DNA from: Candidatus Solirubrobacter pratensis
GTDB lineage: Bacteria > Actinomycetota > Thermoleophilia > Solirubrobacterales > Solirubrobacteraceae
Length of the DNA stretch: 64,000 bases
Direction of reading: 5' to 3'
Assembly (NCBI RefSeq): GCF_000425945.1
Contig: NZ_AUEK01000010.1
Coordinates: forward strand, 62,001-126,000
Under the pieces are notes generated by a model, which saw nothing but the letters and a program-made list of their open reading frames with translations, was not told the origin of the DNA and made no database searches. This document shows positions 8,468-16,717 of this stretch, one piece after another. Every line of letters begins with the position of its first letter. The first letter of the stretch is position 1. Position numbers and translations under genes: made by a program.

Positions 8468-9712
8468 CTAGCTGATCTCCATGCGCGACACGAGCCCGTC
8501 GCGGAACTCGTAGGTGTGGGTCACATGCGTGTCGGACAGCAGCTCGCCGTCCGGCGTGCGCACGACCTGATGCACCTCGACCGCCGTCCTGCCGTCCGGC
8601 AGCTCGGTGATCGCGACCGGCTCGACGTGCCCGTCGATCTGCGTGAACTGGTTCGTCCAGTACTCGCGGACCGCCGCGCGCCCGTGCACGCGGCCGCCCG
8701 TCATCCCGTTGGCCCAGTCGACGTCGTCGGTCAGGTGCTCGAGGACCGCCTCGATGTCGCGCGCGTTGAACTTGGCGTAGAGGTCGCGGAGCATCCCGTC
8801 ATCATATGCAACTCGTAGGTTGCGCACAGGGGTCAGGTAGAGGCGCGCGATGAACGGCACGTCGCGCAGGACGTCGTCGCGCACGCGCTCGAGCGTCGCG
8901 GGGATGTCCGAGCAGTCGACCACCACGTCGGCGGCGACGAGCGCCTCGCGCGGCCCGAGGTAGACCGACTCCATCTGGCGTACGGCAACGATGCCGTCCT
9001 GCCGCAGCAGGCGGTCGCGGACCCGCTCGGCGATCCGCGGCGAGACCGCCTGGTTGGCCAGCAGCGCGCGGTTGCGGCTCGACAGCCGCACGGCGACGTA
9101 GGACAGCAGCCCGCCGATCATCAGCGAGGCGACGGCGTCGGGCCATTCCAGCCCGGTGGTCTTGTGCAGGATCAGCGCGACCAGCGCGAGCGCTGCGCCG
9201 AGCACGTCGATCGTGTCCTCGAGGTAGATCGTCGTGACCGTCGGATCCGGGCTCTCGCGCAGGAGCTGGCGCATCGAGATGCCCAGGCGCGAAGCCTGCC
9301 GGCGCAGCGTGCGGATCGCGACGATGCGGCTGGAGCCGTCGAGCACGAGCGCGATCACGAGGACGGCCACGCCGACCCAGAAGGACTCGAGCTCGGGCGG
9401 GTGGAGCAGCGCCCGGATGCCCTGCCAGATCGAGACGGCGCCGCCGACCACGAACATGCCGACGGCGGCCAGCAGCGCCCAGTAGTAGCGCTCCGGGCCG
9501 TAGCCGAGCGGGTGCGACGGGTCGGCCGGGCGCCCGCTGCGGCGCACGGCGATCCAGAGCAGGATCTCGTTGCCCGCGTCGGCGATCGTGTGCAGCGTCT
9601 CGGCGAACAGCGCCGCCGAGCCCGTGAGCGCCGCGGCGACGCCCTTGGCCACGGCGATCGCGGTGTTCGCCGCCAGGGCGGCGAGGACGCTCAGCAGGCT
9701 CTCGTCTTGCAC
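8468..9712 (-). CDS. Cation diffusion facilitator fused to a C-terminal SnoaL/NTF2-like domain
   Basis: Residues about 1-300 form a CDF-family transporter: six hydrophobic helices, AETLHTIADAGNE (helix 2, with the metal-binding Asp region), DTIDVLGAALAL (helix 5) and a cytosolic C-terminal domain ending ARLYLTPVRNL. Without any stop the frame continues into a complete SnoaL-like domain of about 108 residues (MLRDLYAKFNARDIEAVLEHL to HTYEFRDGLVSRMEIS). That start (GMLRDLY) looks like the usual N-terminus of a free-standing SnoaL protein, so a gene fusion is likely. GTG at 9712 is chosen as start; an in-frame ATG at 9770 would add 19 unlikely residues. The metal (Zn, Mn, Co or Fe) cannot be told from sequence. 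Confidence 0.8.
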   Translation of the reverse strand: MQDESLLSVLAALAANTAIAVAKGVAAALTGSAALFAETLHTIADAGNEILLWIAVRRSGRPADPSHPLGYGPERYYWALLAAVGMFVVGGAVSIWQGIRALLHPPELESFWVGVAVLVIALVLDGSSRIVAIRTLRRQASRLGISMRQLLRESPDPTVTTIYLEDTIDVLGAALALVALILHKTTGLEWPDAVASLMIGGLLSYVAVRLSSRNRALLANQAVSPRIAERVRDRLLRQDGIVAVRQMESVYLGPREALVAADVVVDCSDIPATLERVRDDVLRDVPFIARLYLTPVRNLRVAYDDGMLRDLYAKFNARDIEAVLEHLTDDVDWANGMTGGRVHGRAAVREYWTNQFTQIDGHVEPVAITELPDGRTAVEVHQVVRTPDGELLSDTHVTHTYEFRDGLVSRMEIS

Positions 9713-9767
9713 CTGCCGACCATGATGGCGGTGCGCGGGAATAGGCCCGCGGCAATGGCGGCCCGAC

Positions 9768-9923
9768 ATGATCCTGCGCGAGACGTGCGAGTTCGCGTTG
9801 GTGTACGTCTCCTTCGGCTCGATCGCGCCCGGCATCGGGTTCTTCCCCGACCTGTACCGCCGCGCGATCGACGCGCTGGCGTGGCTGCCGATCCGGCTGC
9901 TCGTGACCGTTAGCCGAAGGTGA
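9768..9923 (+). CDS. Possible 51-aa small protein
   Basis: The frame (MILRETCEFALVYVSFGSIAPGIGFF, then DLYRRAIDALAWLPIRLLV) has two hydrophobic stretches and no obvious ribosome site. It fills the gap between the CDF and DipZ genes and overlaps the DipZ 3' end by 14 bases. It might be a small membrane protein or a remnant. Evidence is weak. Confidence 0.25.
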   Translation: MILRETCEFALVYVSFGSIAPGIGFFPDLYRRAIDALAWLPIRLLVTVSRR

Positions 9924-11553
9924 ACGCGTAGCCGGCGACGCCGCTCGAGAAGCGCAGGGCGATCGTGTGCGTCTCCAGCTTCGGCGCCGAGAAGAGGTGG
10001 TAGAGCTTCTGCGACGTGATGCGGAGCGTCGTGGTGGGCCTGCCGTCGACGGCGACCTTCACCGTGCCGTCGCCCCGCGCCGGCGGCGAGAGCACGAGGT
10101 AGACGTCCTTGCCGGCCACGCGGCCGGTCAGGGACGCGTTCGCGCCGGCGGTCGCCGCCTCGCCGGTGAGCGTCCACGTCCCGCCGAAGGAGAAGTGGCT
10201 GAGCGGCAGCTGCCCGCTGTACGGCGTGTAGGTCTTCGTGCCGGCCGTGCTCTTCGCGGGCAGGAAGCGCTCGGCGCGGGCCAGCCCGAGGTAGGTCTCC
10301 GGCGTCGCCTGTGCGGCGGGGTCGTAGGTGCGGTCCGGCTTCGCGTCGCCACCGAGCCTCGCGGCGCCCGCCTCCTGCAGGAGCGACCGGATCGCCGCCT
10401 CCGTCTTGTCGTAGTCGCCCTCGCCGAAGCCGGCATAGCGAACGTGCCCGCGTGCGTCGATCAGGTACTCGGCCGGCCAGTACTGGTTGCTCCACGCGTC
10501 CCAGGTGCCCATGTCGTTGTCCTGGGCGACCGGGTAGCGGATGCCGTCCTGCGCGATCGCGCGCTCGACGTTGGGCGTCTCCTTCTCGAACGAGAACTCC
10601 GGCGAGTGCACGCCGACGATCGTCAACCCGTCGCCGCGGTAGGCCCGGTCCAGCGCCGTGAGGTGCGGGAGCGTGCGGATGCAGTTGATGCACGTGTAGG
10701 TCCAGAAGTCGATCAGGACGACGCGGCCGCGCAGCGAGGCCAGCTTCAGGGGACGGCTGTTGAGCCAATGCGTGATGCCCGCGAACTCCGGCGCCGGCCC
10801 GTAGTCGGGCAGCCCCGAGGACTTCACGCGCGCGGCGTGGGCGAAGCGCGACTCCGGCCGCAGCTCCGTCAGCCGGCTCGCGACCGCGCCGGAGTCCTCC
10901 AGCGACTTCGTCGGGTTCACGACCGCCGCCGGGAGGTGGTTCGCGATCGCCGATTGGAAGCGCACGTCGAGCTGGAGCGCCATCGCCACCGCGGTGAGCA
11001 CCATCACCCCGCCGAGCACGCGCTGCAGCGACGGCCCGCGCGGCACGCGGGCCAGGACCGCCCGGCCCGCGAGGGCCAGCACGAGCAGGACGACGGCGCT
11101 GCCCGCGGCGTAGGCCAGGCCGACCGGCAGCGTGCGCCCGGAGGCCGCGCCGACCGACACCACGGCGGCGAGGATCGGCCCGGCGCACGGCGCGTAGACG
11201 AAGCCCAGCGCGGCGCCGACGGCGATCCCCGACCAGAAGCCGCGGCCGACCGTGCGCGGCCCGAACCGCGCCAAGCGCGAGAGCGGCGCCTCGAGCCGCG
11301 CGGCCACGGCGGGCATCGCGATCAGCAGGCCGAACGCCAGCAGGACCGCGATCGCGACGTCGCGCGTGGCAGAGTCCCCCAACCCGACGCCGTCGACGAC
11401 CGTCGCGAGCCCGACGATCGTCCCCGTGAAGGTGACGGCGAGCCCCAGCACGATGCCCAGCGGACGCCGCCGCCCACCGGTCGCGCCCGCGCTCAGCAGC
11501 GCCGGGAGGACGGGCAGCACGCAGGGGCTCACGGCGGTGCCGGCGCCGGCCAC
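9910..11553 (-). CDS. dipZ: DipZ-type membrane thiol-redox protein (CcdA + thioredoxin-like + C-terminal domain)
   Basis: Three parts are visible. The first (1-200) is a CcdA/DsbD-like membrane domain of six helices with the paired redox cysteines in SPCVLPVLPALL (Cys11) and YAPCAGPIL (Cys123). The second (about 255-400) is an extracytoplasmic thioredoxin-like domain with the active site TCINC (Cys288, Cys291) and TLPH. The last 130 residues are a beta-rich domain characteristic of the mycobacterial DipZ family. It carries electrons across the membrane to extracytoplasmic thiols, in cytochrome c maturation or oxidative folding. The frame opens with a GTG just inside the first helix; no better start exists upstream in frame. 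It is divergent from the DsbA-like gene at 11636. Confidence 0.88.
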   Translation of the reverse strand: MAGAGTAVSPCVLPVLPALLSAGATGGRRRPLGIVLGLAVTFTGTIVGLATVVDGVGLGDSATRDVAIAVLLAFGLLIAMPAVAARLEAPLSRLARFGPRTVGRGFWSGIAVGAALGFVYAPCAGPILAAVVSVGAASGRTLPVGLAYAAGSAVVLLVLALAGRAVLARVPRGPSLQRVLGGVMVLTAVAMALQLDVRFQSAIANHLPAAVVNPTKSLEDSGAVASRLTELRPESRFAHAARVKSSGLPDYGPAPEFAGITHWLNSRPLKLASLRGRVVLIDFWTYTCINCIRTLPHLTALDRAYRGDGLTIVGVHSPEFSFEKETPNVERAIAQDGIRYPVAQDNDMGTWDAWSNQYWPAEYLIDARGHVRYAGFGEGDYDKTEAAIRSLLQEAGAARLGGDAKPDRTYDPAAQATPETYLGLARAERFLPAKSTAGTKTYTPYSGQLPLSHFSFGGTWTLTGEAATAGANASLTGRVAGKDVYLVLSPPARGDGTVKVAVDGRPTTTLRITSQKLYHLFSAPKLETHTIALRFSSGVAGYAFTFG

Positions 11554-11635
11554 GAACGCGAAGAGGACGAGCAGGGCGATGCCCGATCGTACGCACGCTC
11601 AGGCCGGTTGGATCAACGCCTTATGCTGAATTTCG

Positions 11636-12289
11636 ATGGCGTTCATGATCGAGATCTGGTCCGACGTCGTGTGCCCCTGGTGCTACATCGGGAAGCGACG
11701 CATGGAAACGGCGCTGGAGCGCTTCGAGCACCGCGGCGACGTCACCCTCACGTGGCGCTCGTTCGAGCTCGACCCGGCGGCCGAGCGCGACCCCGAGGGG
11801 GCGCCCGCCGAGCGGCTGGCGTCCAAGTACGGCATGAGCGTCGAGGAGGCCGCGGCCCGGCAGGCGCAGATCGCCGCGCTCGCCGCCGAGGAAGGGCTCG
11901 AGTACCACATGGAGCTGACGCGCGGCGGGAACTCGTTCGACGCCCACCGGCTGATCCAGCTCGGCAGGGAGCGCGGGATCCAGGACGCCGTCAAGGAGCG
12001 CCTGATGCGCGGCTACTTCACGGAGGGCGCGCGCATCGGCGATCCGGAGACGCTCGTGAGGCTGGCTGTCGAGGCGGGGCTTCCGGAGGCCGAAGCGCGC
12101 GCCGTGGTCGAGTCCGACCGGTACGCCGACGCGGTCCGCGAGGACGAGGAGCTCGCCCGCCGCATCGGCATCAACGGCGTCCCGTTCTTCGTGCTCGGCC
12201 GCCGCTACGGCGTCTCGGGCGCGCAGCCCGCCGACGTCCTGGTGCAGGCGCTCGACCAGTCCTGGTCGGCGCTCGGCGAGGCGGCGTAG
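11636..12289 (+). CDS. DsbA-family oxidoreductase (FrnE-like)
   Basis: The protein starts MAFMIEIWSDVVCPWCYIGKRRME with the CPWC redox motif (Cys13, Cys16), followed by the helical insert and the cis-Pro segment NGVPFFVLGRRYGVSGAQ that all FrnE/2-hydroxychromene-isomerase-type DsbA relatives share. At 217 residues without signal peptide it is a cytosolic thiol oxidoreductase. An alternative ATG at 11645 would remove three residues. Sitting back to back with the dipZ gene suggests shared thiol-redox physiology, though the compartments differ. Confidence 0.88.
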   Translation: MAFMIEIWSDVVCPWCYIGKRRMETALERFEHRGDVTLTWRSFELDPAAERDPEGAPAERLASKYGMSVEEAAARQAQIAALAAEEGLEYHMELTRGGNSFDAHRLIQLGRERGIQDAVKERLMRGYFTEGARIGDPETLVRLAVEAGLPEAEARAVVESDRYADAVREDEELARRIGINGVPFFVLGRRYGVSGAQPADVLVQALDQSWSALGEAA

Positions 12290-12299
12290 TCTCCCGCAC

Positions 12300-12863
12300 G
12301 TGACGCCGCCAGACCGACTGCACTTCACCGACGACGACGCCGCCAACGCGCTGATCGCGACCGACCCCTTCGCGCTTCTGGTCGGCTTCGCGCTCGACCA
12401 GCAGGTGACGGTGATGAAGGCGTTCGCCGGCCCGCTGGTGCTCAAGGAGCGCCTCGGCACGCTCGATCCCGCCGCGGTCGCCGCGGCCGACCTCGAGCCG
12501 CTGTTCCGCCAGGTGCCGGCGATCCACCGCTTCCCGGGCGCGATGGCGGCGCGCGTGAAGGAGCTCGCCCAGTACATCGTCGACAACTACGACGGCGACG
12601 CCGAGCGGGTGTGGACCGACGCGAGCACGCCGGAGGAGTTGCGCGCGAACATCGCGGGGTTGCCCGGCTTCGGCGAGATGAAGATCAAGTCGCTCGGCGC
12701 GGTGCTGGCCAAGCGGTTCGGCGTCGAGCATGCCGGGCCGCTCGTCCCGTGGCACCCGACCCTCGGAAACGTCGACTCGCGCGACGCGCTGCGCGAGTAT
12801 CAGGCGCTCAAGAAGGTCCATAAGGCCGAGTGGTCATCCGCGGCGGGCCCGCCGGCTGCGTAG
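12300..12863 (+). CDS. HhH-GPD-type base-excision DNA repair protein
   Basis: It begins at GTG 12300, ten bases after the previous stop. The helical fold of HhH-GPD glycosylases is visible: ALLVGFALDQQVTVMKAF (helix after the N-terminus), then the helix-hairpin-helix segment ANIAGLPGFGEMKIKSLGAVLAKRFG (about 118-143). Downstream the usual catalytic Asp region reads HPTLGNVDSRDAL. At 187 residues it belongs to the short uncharacterised actinobacterial branch without a [4Fe-4S] motif. The substrate lesion is unknown. Its 3' end overlaps the convergent RTX-type gene by 30 bases. Confidence 0.8.
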   Translation: MTPPDRLHFTDDDAANALIATDPFALLVGFALDQQVTVMKAFAGPLVLKERLGTLDPAAVAAADLEPLFRQVPAIHRFPGAMAARVKELAQYIVDNYDGDAERVWTDASTPEELRANIAGLPGFGEMKIKSLGAVLAKRFGVEHAGPLVPWHPTLGNVDSRDALREYQALKKVHKAEWSSAAGPPAA

Positions 12864-13478
12864 CGACGCCTTCTCGCCCGGCTTCTTGCAGTCGCCGTCG
12901 GGCTTGGAGCCGAACGCGCAGAAGTGCCGCACGCGCTCGCAGTTGCGGACCGTGTAGGCGCTGCTCTGCCAGCGCGTCTGCGCGTAGTCGTGGTCGCCGG
13001 GCCCGCAGTCGATCAGCCCGTGGCCGTAGTAGGCGATGATGCGGTCGTTCCCCGTCCCGCCGTAGAGGTTGTTCTTGCCGTGGCTGGGATAGAGGAAGTC
13101 GTTGCCGTCGCCTCCGCGCAGGACGTCGGTCTGGTTGCTCGTGTTGCCGTCGAGCTCCCAGTCGCCCCACAGGACGTCCTTGCCGGCGCCCCCGACCACG
13201 ATGTCGTCGCCGTGGTGGCCGAGCAGCTCGTCGTTGTCGGCTGTCCCGGTGCGCTGATGGTCGCCGCTGTCGAGCACCTTCCACAAAATCCCGGTGATCG
13301 GCGGCCAGCCCTTGTGCGAGACGTTGCCGGTTCCGGCGCCGCCAGGCGTCTGGCGCCCGTTGCCCTCGCCGCACTGCTCGCCGGCCTTCGGCGGGCCGCA
13401 GCGGCCCTCCTGGTCCTGGGCGAACGCGGGCACGGCGAGGCCGGTGGCGAGCACCAGCGCCAGGGCGAGCTTGAACAT
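12834..13478 (-). CDS. Secreted RTX-type calcium-binding repeat protein
   Basis: The start at ATG 13478 gives a signal peptide (MFKLALALVLATGLAVPAFAQ). The mature protein contains Gly/Asp-rich nonapeptide units of the haemolysin type: DELLGHHGDDIVVGGAGKDVLWGD, GGDGNDFLYP and GGTGNDRIIAYYG (about 100-165), which form calcium-binding beta rolls. Four or more cysteines flank the repeats (CGPPKAGEQC, IDCGPGD, RNCERVRHFC), suggesting disulfides. It is short (214 residues) and has no enzymatic domain. It is probably an extracellular structural or binding protein. The 3' end runs into the neighbouring convergent gene. Confidence 0.8.
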   Translation of the reverse strand: MFKLALALVLATGLAVPAFAQDQEGRCGPPKAGEQCGEGNGRQTPGGAGTGNVSHKGWPPITGILWKVLDSGDHQRTGTADNDELLGHHGDDIVVGGAGKDVLWGDWELDGNTSNQTDVLRGGDGNDFLYPSHGKNNLYGGTGNDRIIAYYGHGLIDCGPGDHDYAQTRWQSSAYTVRNCERVRHFCAFGSKPDGDCKKPGEKASLRSRRARRG

Positions 13479-13488
13479 GAGAGCGAGA

Positions 13489-13914
13489 CTAACCGCTCCA
13501 CCAGAGCACGTGCACGGGATCCAGGCGCAGCAGCGGACCGCGCGGCGGCCGCTCCTGGTAGGCGGGATAGCGGGCCGCGAGGGCGGCGACGACGTCATCG
13601 CGCAGCTCGAGCACGGCAGCGTTCGCGACGACCTGGATCCACGCCAGCCGCGTCCAGTCGTCGTCGTAGCGGTCGACGGTCAGCGCGCACGCCGGGCACG
13701 CGCGCAGCCGCCGCACGCGCGCGAGCTGCTCGCCCGTGCGGCGCTTGGGCTTGTCGTCGACCGCGCTCCACAGCGCCTCGCCGATGCGCGCGAACGTGAC
13801 GGGCTGCACGCGCGGGCGGCCGGACTCGTCGAGCAGTCCCAGGTGCCCGACCGGCCGCTCCACCAGCAGTGCCTGCGCCCAATCGGGCGCTTCGCTGAGC
13901 GAGGCGGCCGCCAT
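13489..13914 (-). CDS. PPOX-class (F420/FMN) split-barrel oxidoreductase
   Basis: The 141-residue protein has the split-barrel pattern of pyridoxamine-phosphate-oxidase-like proteins: VGHLGLLDESGRPRVQPVTFA, LWSAVDDKPKRR, the helical LARVRRLRACPACALTVDRYDDDW and WIQVVANAAVLE. The KPKRR-LARVRR stretch matches the phosphate-binding region of F420-dependent members found in Actinobacteria. Whether it uses F420, FMN or haem cannot be settled. ATG at 13914 is chosen because it starts the family's N-terminal helix. The gene is divergent from the kinase at 13964 with only a 49-bp shared promoter region. Confidence 0.8.
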   Translation of the reverse strand: MAAASLSEAPDWAQALLVERPVGHLGLLDESGRPRVQPVTFARIGEALWSAVDDKPKRRTGEQLARVRRLRACPACALTVDRYDDDWTRLAWIQVVANAAVLELRDDVVAALAARYPAYQERPPRGPLLRLDPVHVLWWSG

Positions 13915-13963
13915 CGGCGTCCACGGTAGCCGCCCGCATCCCGGCGTAAGTAGCATCGATCGG

Positions 13964-15055
13964 GTGAGCGCCACCCGCCTCCGTGGTCCCGATCTCCTGC
14001 GCGCCGTCGCGGAGGGGACGGCCGGCGCCGTGGGCGAGGAGTTCCTGCGCTCGCTCGTCCGCAGCGTCGCGGAGGCGTTCGGCTCCAAGCTCGTCTTCGT
14101 CGGCGAGGCCCACGACGCGCACGTGACGGTCGTGGCGGGCTACTTCGACGGCGAGTTCATCGGCCCCTTCGGCTACGACACCGAGGGCCAGCCGTGCGCG
14201 CTGATCACCGAGTACCCGGTGGTGGCGATCCCGGAGGCGCTGACGGCCGCGTTCCCCGAGGACGTCGCCGCCGCCGACCTCGGGCTGGAGAGCTATCTGG
14301 CGGTCTGCCTGCGCGCGTCGGACGGGCGCCATCTCGGCCACCTCGCGGTGCTCGACTCGCGCCGGATGGAGGCCGAGGACGACGACCTGGCCGCGCTGCG
14401 CATCTTCGCCGCGCGCGCCGCGGCCGAGCTCGAGCGCCGCGCGCAGGCGGCCGAGCTGGAGGCCTCGCGGGCGCGCGTGGTGGCCGCCGCCGACGCCGAG
14501 CGCCGCCGCGTCGGGCGGGATCTGCACGACGGCGCGCAGCAGCGGCTGCTCGCCGTCTCGAACCTCCTCCGCGTCGCGCGCAAGCAGGTCGACGGGCCGG
14601 GGCGCGAACTGCTCGACACCGCCGCCGAGGAGCTCCAGCTGGCGCACGCCGAGCTGCGCGAGCTCGCGCGCGGGCTGCACCCCGTCGCGCTCGCCGAGCG
14701 CGGGCTGCCGGAGGCGCTCGCCTCGCTGACGGCGGCCGCGACCGTCCCGGTCGAGCTCGAGGTGAGCGACGAGGAGCTGCGCGAGCCCGTCGCCACCGCC
14801 GCGTACTTCCTCGTCGCGGAGTGCCTCGCCAACGCCGTCCGCCACGCGTCGGCGCGCGGCATGGCGGTGCGCGTGCAGCGCTCCGCCGAGGCGCTCGAGA
14901 TCGAGGTCGCCGACGACGGCATCGGCGGTGCCGACCTCACCGCCGGCACCGGCCTGCGCGGGCTGGCCGACCGGCTGGACGTGCTCGGCGGCCGGCTCTC
15001 GCTCGACAGTCCGCCGGGCGCCGGCACCCGCGTCCGCGCGACGATCCCGCTCTGA
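13964..15055 (+). CDS. Cytosolic GAF-type sensor histidine kinase (NarL/HisKA_3 family)
   Basis: An N-terminal GAF-like sensor (about 10-155) leads to the phosphoacceptor RRVGRDLHDGAQQR with His188. A dimerisation helix with ELARGLHPVALAERGL and an HATPase_c domain follow (N box ECLANAVRHA, G boxes DDGIGGAD and GTGLRGLADR). No transmembrane segment is present. The architecture is that of NarL-type kinases, which pair with LuxR-type response regulators; none is encoded nearby, so it is an orphan here. GTG at 13964 is the only start that leaves a normal N-terminus. Confidence 0.87.
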   Translation: MSATRLRGPDLLRAVAEGTAGAVGEEFLRSLVRSVAEAFGSKLVFVGEAHDAHVTVVAGYFDGEFIGPFGYDTEGQPCALITEYPVVAIPEALTAAFPEDVAAADLGLESYLAVCLRASDGRHLGHLAVLDSRRMEAEDDDLAALRIFAARAAAELERRAQAAELEASRARVVAAADAERRRVGRDLHDGAQQRLLAVSNLLRVARKQVDGPGRELLDTAAEELQLAHAELRELARGLHPVALAERGLPEALASLTAAATVPVELEVSDEELREPVATAAYFLVAECLANAVRHASARGMAVRVQRSAEALEIEVADDGIGGADLTAGTGLRGLADRLDVLGGRLSLDSPPGAGTRVRATIPL

Positions 15056-15059
15056 CGGG

Positions 15060-16052
15060 CTAGAGCTCGCCGACGAGGCTCGCGCAGACCCAGTTGCGCG
15101 CGCCCGCGCCGCCGTTCCAGAGGCGCCCGGCGAGCCGGTCCTGCTCGGCCTTGGATGCCTGGTAGGCGTGCGCGGTCGAGCCGCCCAGGCCCTTCCAGGT
15201 CGAGTCGAGCATCTGGTAGTAGCCGGAGGCGGTCGCGTAGTTGGGCGGCAGGTTCTGCCCGCCCGACTCGCACTGCACGATCGGCCACGGGATCGCCCAC
15301 GGGCCGCCGGGACCGGCCACGCTCGCGGCGCGGGCCCGGGCGGCGAGCAGCCGGCTCAGCTCCTTCTCGGCCGAGCGCCGGCGCGAGCGCACGTGCGAGA
15401 GCGCGGCGAGCCGGGCGGCCTTGGCGCGGGCGAGCGTCTGGCGGCGGGCCTGCAGGCCGGCGGTCATCGTCGCGAGCGCGTCGCGGCGCGCGCGCACTGC
15501 GGCGGCGGCCTTCTGCCGGCGCACCTCCAGCGCGGCCAGCTGGACCTGCTCGCGGCCCGCCTCGGCGCGCGCGGCGCGCACGATGTCGAGCACGTTGGTG
15601 TCCGCGCGCTCGACGCGGCGCACGAACGCGAGCGTCTCGAGCAGCTGCGGGAAGCCGTCGCTGTGCAGGACGACCGTGAAGACGTCGGGGTGGTCGCCCA
15701 TGTAGCGCTCGCGCAGCAGGCCGGCGAGCTTCTCGCGCACCTGGGCGAGCCGCTGCCGCAGCCGCGCCACGCGCCTGCGGGCGGCGTCGAGCTGCGCCTG
15801 CGTGGTGGCCAGGCGCGTCTCGGCGGCGGTCGTCGCGGCCTGGGCGGCGGCGAGCCGGCCTTCGAGCAGCGTGACCTCGCGCGCGGTCTCGCGCTCGAGC
15901 CTCCCGAGCCTGGCGGCGGCGGACGCCAGCGAGCGCTCCTGCGCCTTGCCGGCGCCGATGCGGTTGCGCAGCGTGCCCTCGCTCTGCGCGTGGGCGGGAC
16001 GGGCCGACAGCGCGACGGCGAGCAGCAGGATGGGGACCAGGCGGCGAGGCAA
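15060..16052 (-). CDS. Secreted coiled-coil protein with C-terminal transglycosylase-like (Rpf/lysozyme-type) domain
   Basis: The N-terminus (PLPRRLVPILLLAVALSARPAHA) is a signal peptide. Residues about 30-245 are a long Ala/Arg/Leu-rich coiled coil of the CwlO/PcsB kind, with the conserved patch LLRERYMGDHPDVFTVVLHSDGF. The last 80 residues form a lysozyme-fold domain: WPIVQCESGGQNLPPNYATASGYYQM carries the catalytic-type Glu in CESGG and is followed by DSTWKGLGG. It probably cleaves peptidoglycan under control of the coiled coil, like FtsEX-activated hydrolases. The start is a TTG at 16052; a TTG further upstream is also possible. Confidence 0.82.
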   Translation of the reverse strand: MPRRLVPILLLAVALSARPAHAQSEGTLRNRIGAGKAQERSLASAAARLGRLERETAREVTLLEGRLAAAQAATTAAETRLATTQAQLDAARRRVARLRQRLAQVREKLAGLLRERYMGDHPDVFTVVLHSDGFPQLLETLAFVRRVERADTNVLDIVRAARAEAGREQVQLAALEVRRQKAAAAVRARRDALATMTAGLQARRQTLARAKAARLAALSHVRSRRRSAEKELSRLLAARARAASVAGPGGPWAIPWPIVQCESGGQNLPPNYATASGYYQMLDSTWKGLGGSTAHAYQASKAEQDRLAGRLWNGGAGARNWVCASLVGEL

Positions 16053-16111
16053 CGGCCGGGTGACGCTAGCGCCGGGGCGCCTCGAGGCCTGCAAGCGTAC
16101 TGTCAGAGGGG

Positions 16112-16549
16112 ATGCCGAAGCTGTGGACGATCGGGTACGAGCGGCTGCTCCCGGCCGAGCTCGTGGCAGAGCTCGAGGCCGCCGGCGTACGGCGGGTGCT
16201 GGACGTGCGCTTCCGGCCGCAATCGCGCCGGCCGGGGATGTCCAAGACGCGGCTCGGCGAGCTGCTCGGCGCATACGGGATCGCGTACGAGCACCGCAAG
16301 CCGCTCGGGACGCCGCCCGACCTGCGGGTGCTCTTCCACCAGGGCAAGGTCGCCGAGGCCGCTCCCGCGTTCCGCACGCACGTGGAGGCGACGGCGGGCG
16401 ACCAGCTCGACAGGCTCGCCGCCGAGCTCGACCACGGGCCCCCGACCGCGCTCCTGTGCCTGGAGGCCGACGCCTCGGTCTGCCACCGGCGCGTGCTCAG
16501 CGATGCGCTGCGCGAGCGCCGCCCGCGGCTCGTGGTCGTGGACCTGTAG
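16112..16549 (+). CDS. DUF488 family protein
   Basis: The protein starts KLWTIGYERLLPAELVAEL, the hallmark N-terminus of DUF488, followed by VLDVRFRPQSRRPGMSK and a C-terminal LLCLEADASVCHRRVL with the conserved Cys-His pair. At 145 residues the length is normal. The family's biochemical role is not established. GAGGGG just upstream supports the ATG. It is divergent from the peptidoglycan protein. Confidence 0.87.
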   Translation: MPKLWTIGYERLLPAELVAELEAAGVRRVLDVRFRPQSRRPGMSKTRLGELLGAYGIAYEHRKPLGTPPDLRVLFHQGKVAEAAPAFRTHVEATAGDQLDRLAAELDHGPPTALLCLEADASVCHRRVLSDALRERRPRLVVVDL

Positions 16550-16623
16550 TCGTATAGGGGCGCCTACACCGCTGAATAGTCTTTCTTGACCGAGGGGGCT
16601 TCGCCGGAGAGATTCGTATCGGC

Positions 16624-16698
16624 GTGTGCCCCTGTATCGGCGTCGGGGGCACACGATCTCCTCCGCAAGGACGCGACAGGGGCGACGGGCGATCGCCC
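16624..16698. repeat. Two dyads in the promoter region of a histidine kinase gene
   Basis: GTGTGCCCC (16624-16632) is repeated as an inverted copy at 16646-16654 with a 13-nt loop, and the perfect 12-bp palindrome GGGCGATCGCCC lies at 16687-16698. Both are between the DUF488 stop and the kinase start. The first could be a terminator for DUF488, the second an operator near the kinase start. Confidence 0.5.
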
Positions 16699-16717
16699 CC
16701 GATAGCGTCTATGTCTC

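Noticed and set aside
8468..11596. A single giant minus-strand frame joining the CDF and DipZ regions
   Set aside because: The part between 9910 and 11553 is out of frame with the true DipZ protein, which is supported by CxxC motifs and membrane helices. Only the CDF-SnoaL part of the giant frame is real.
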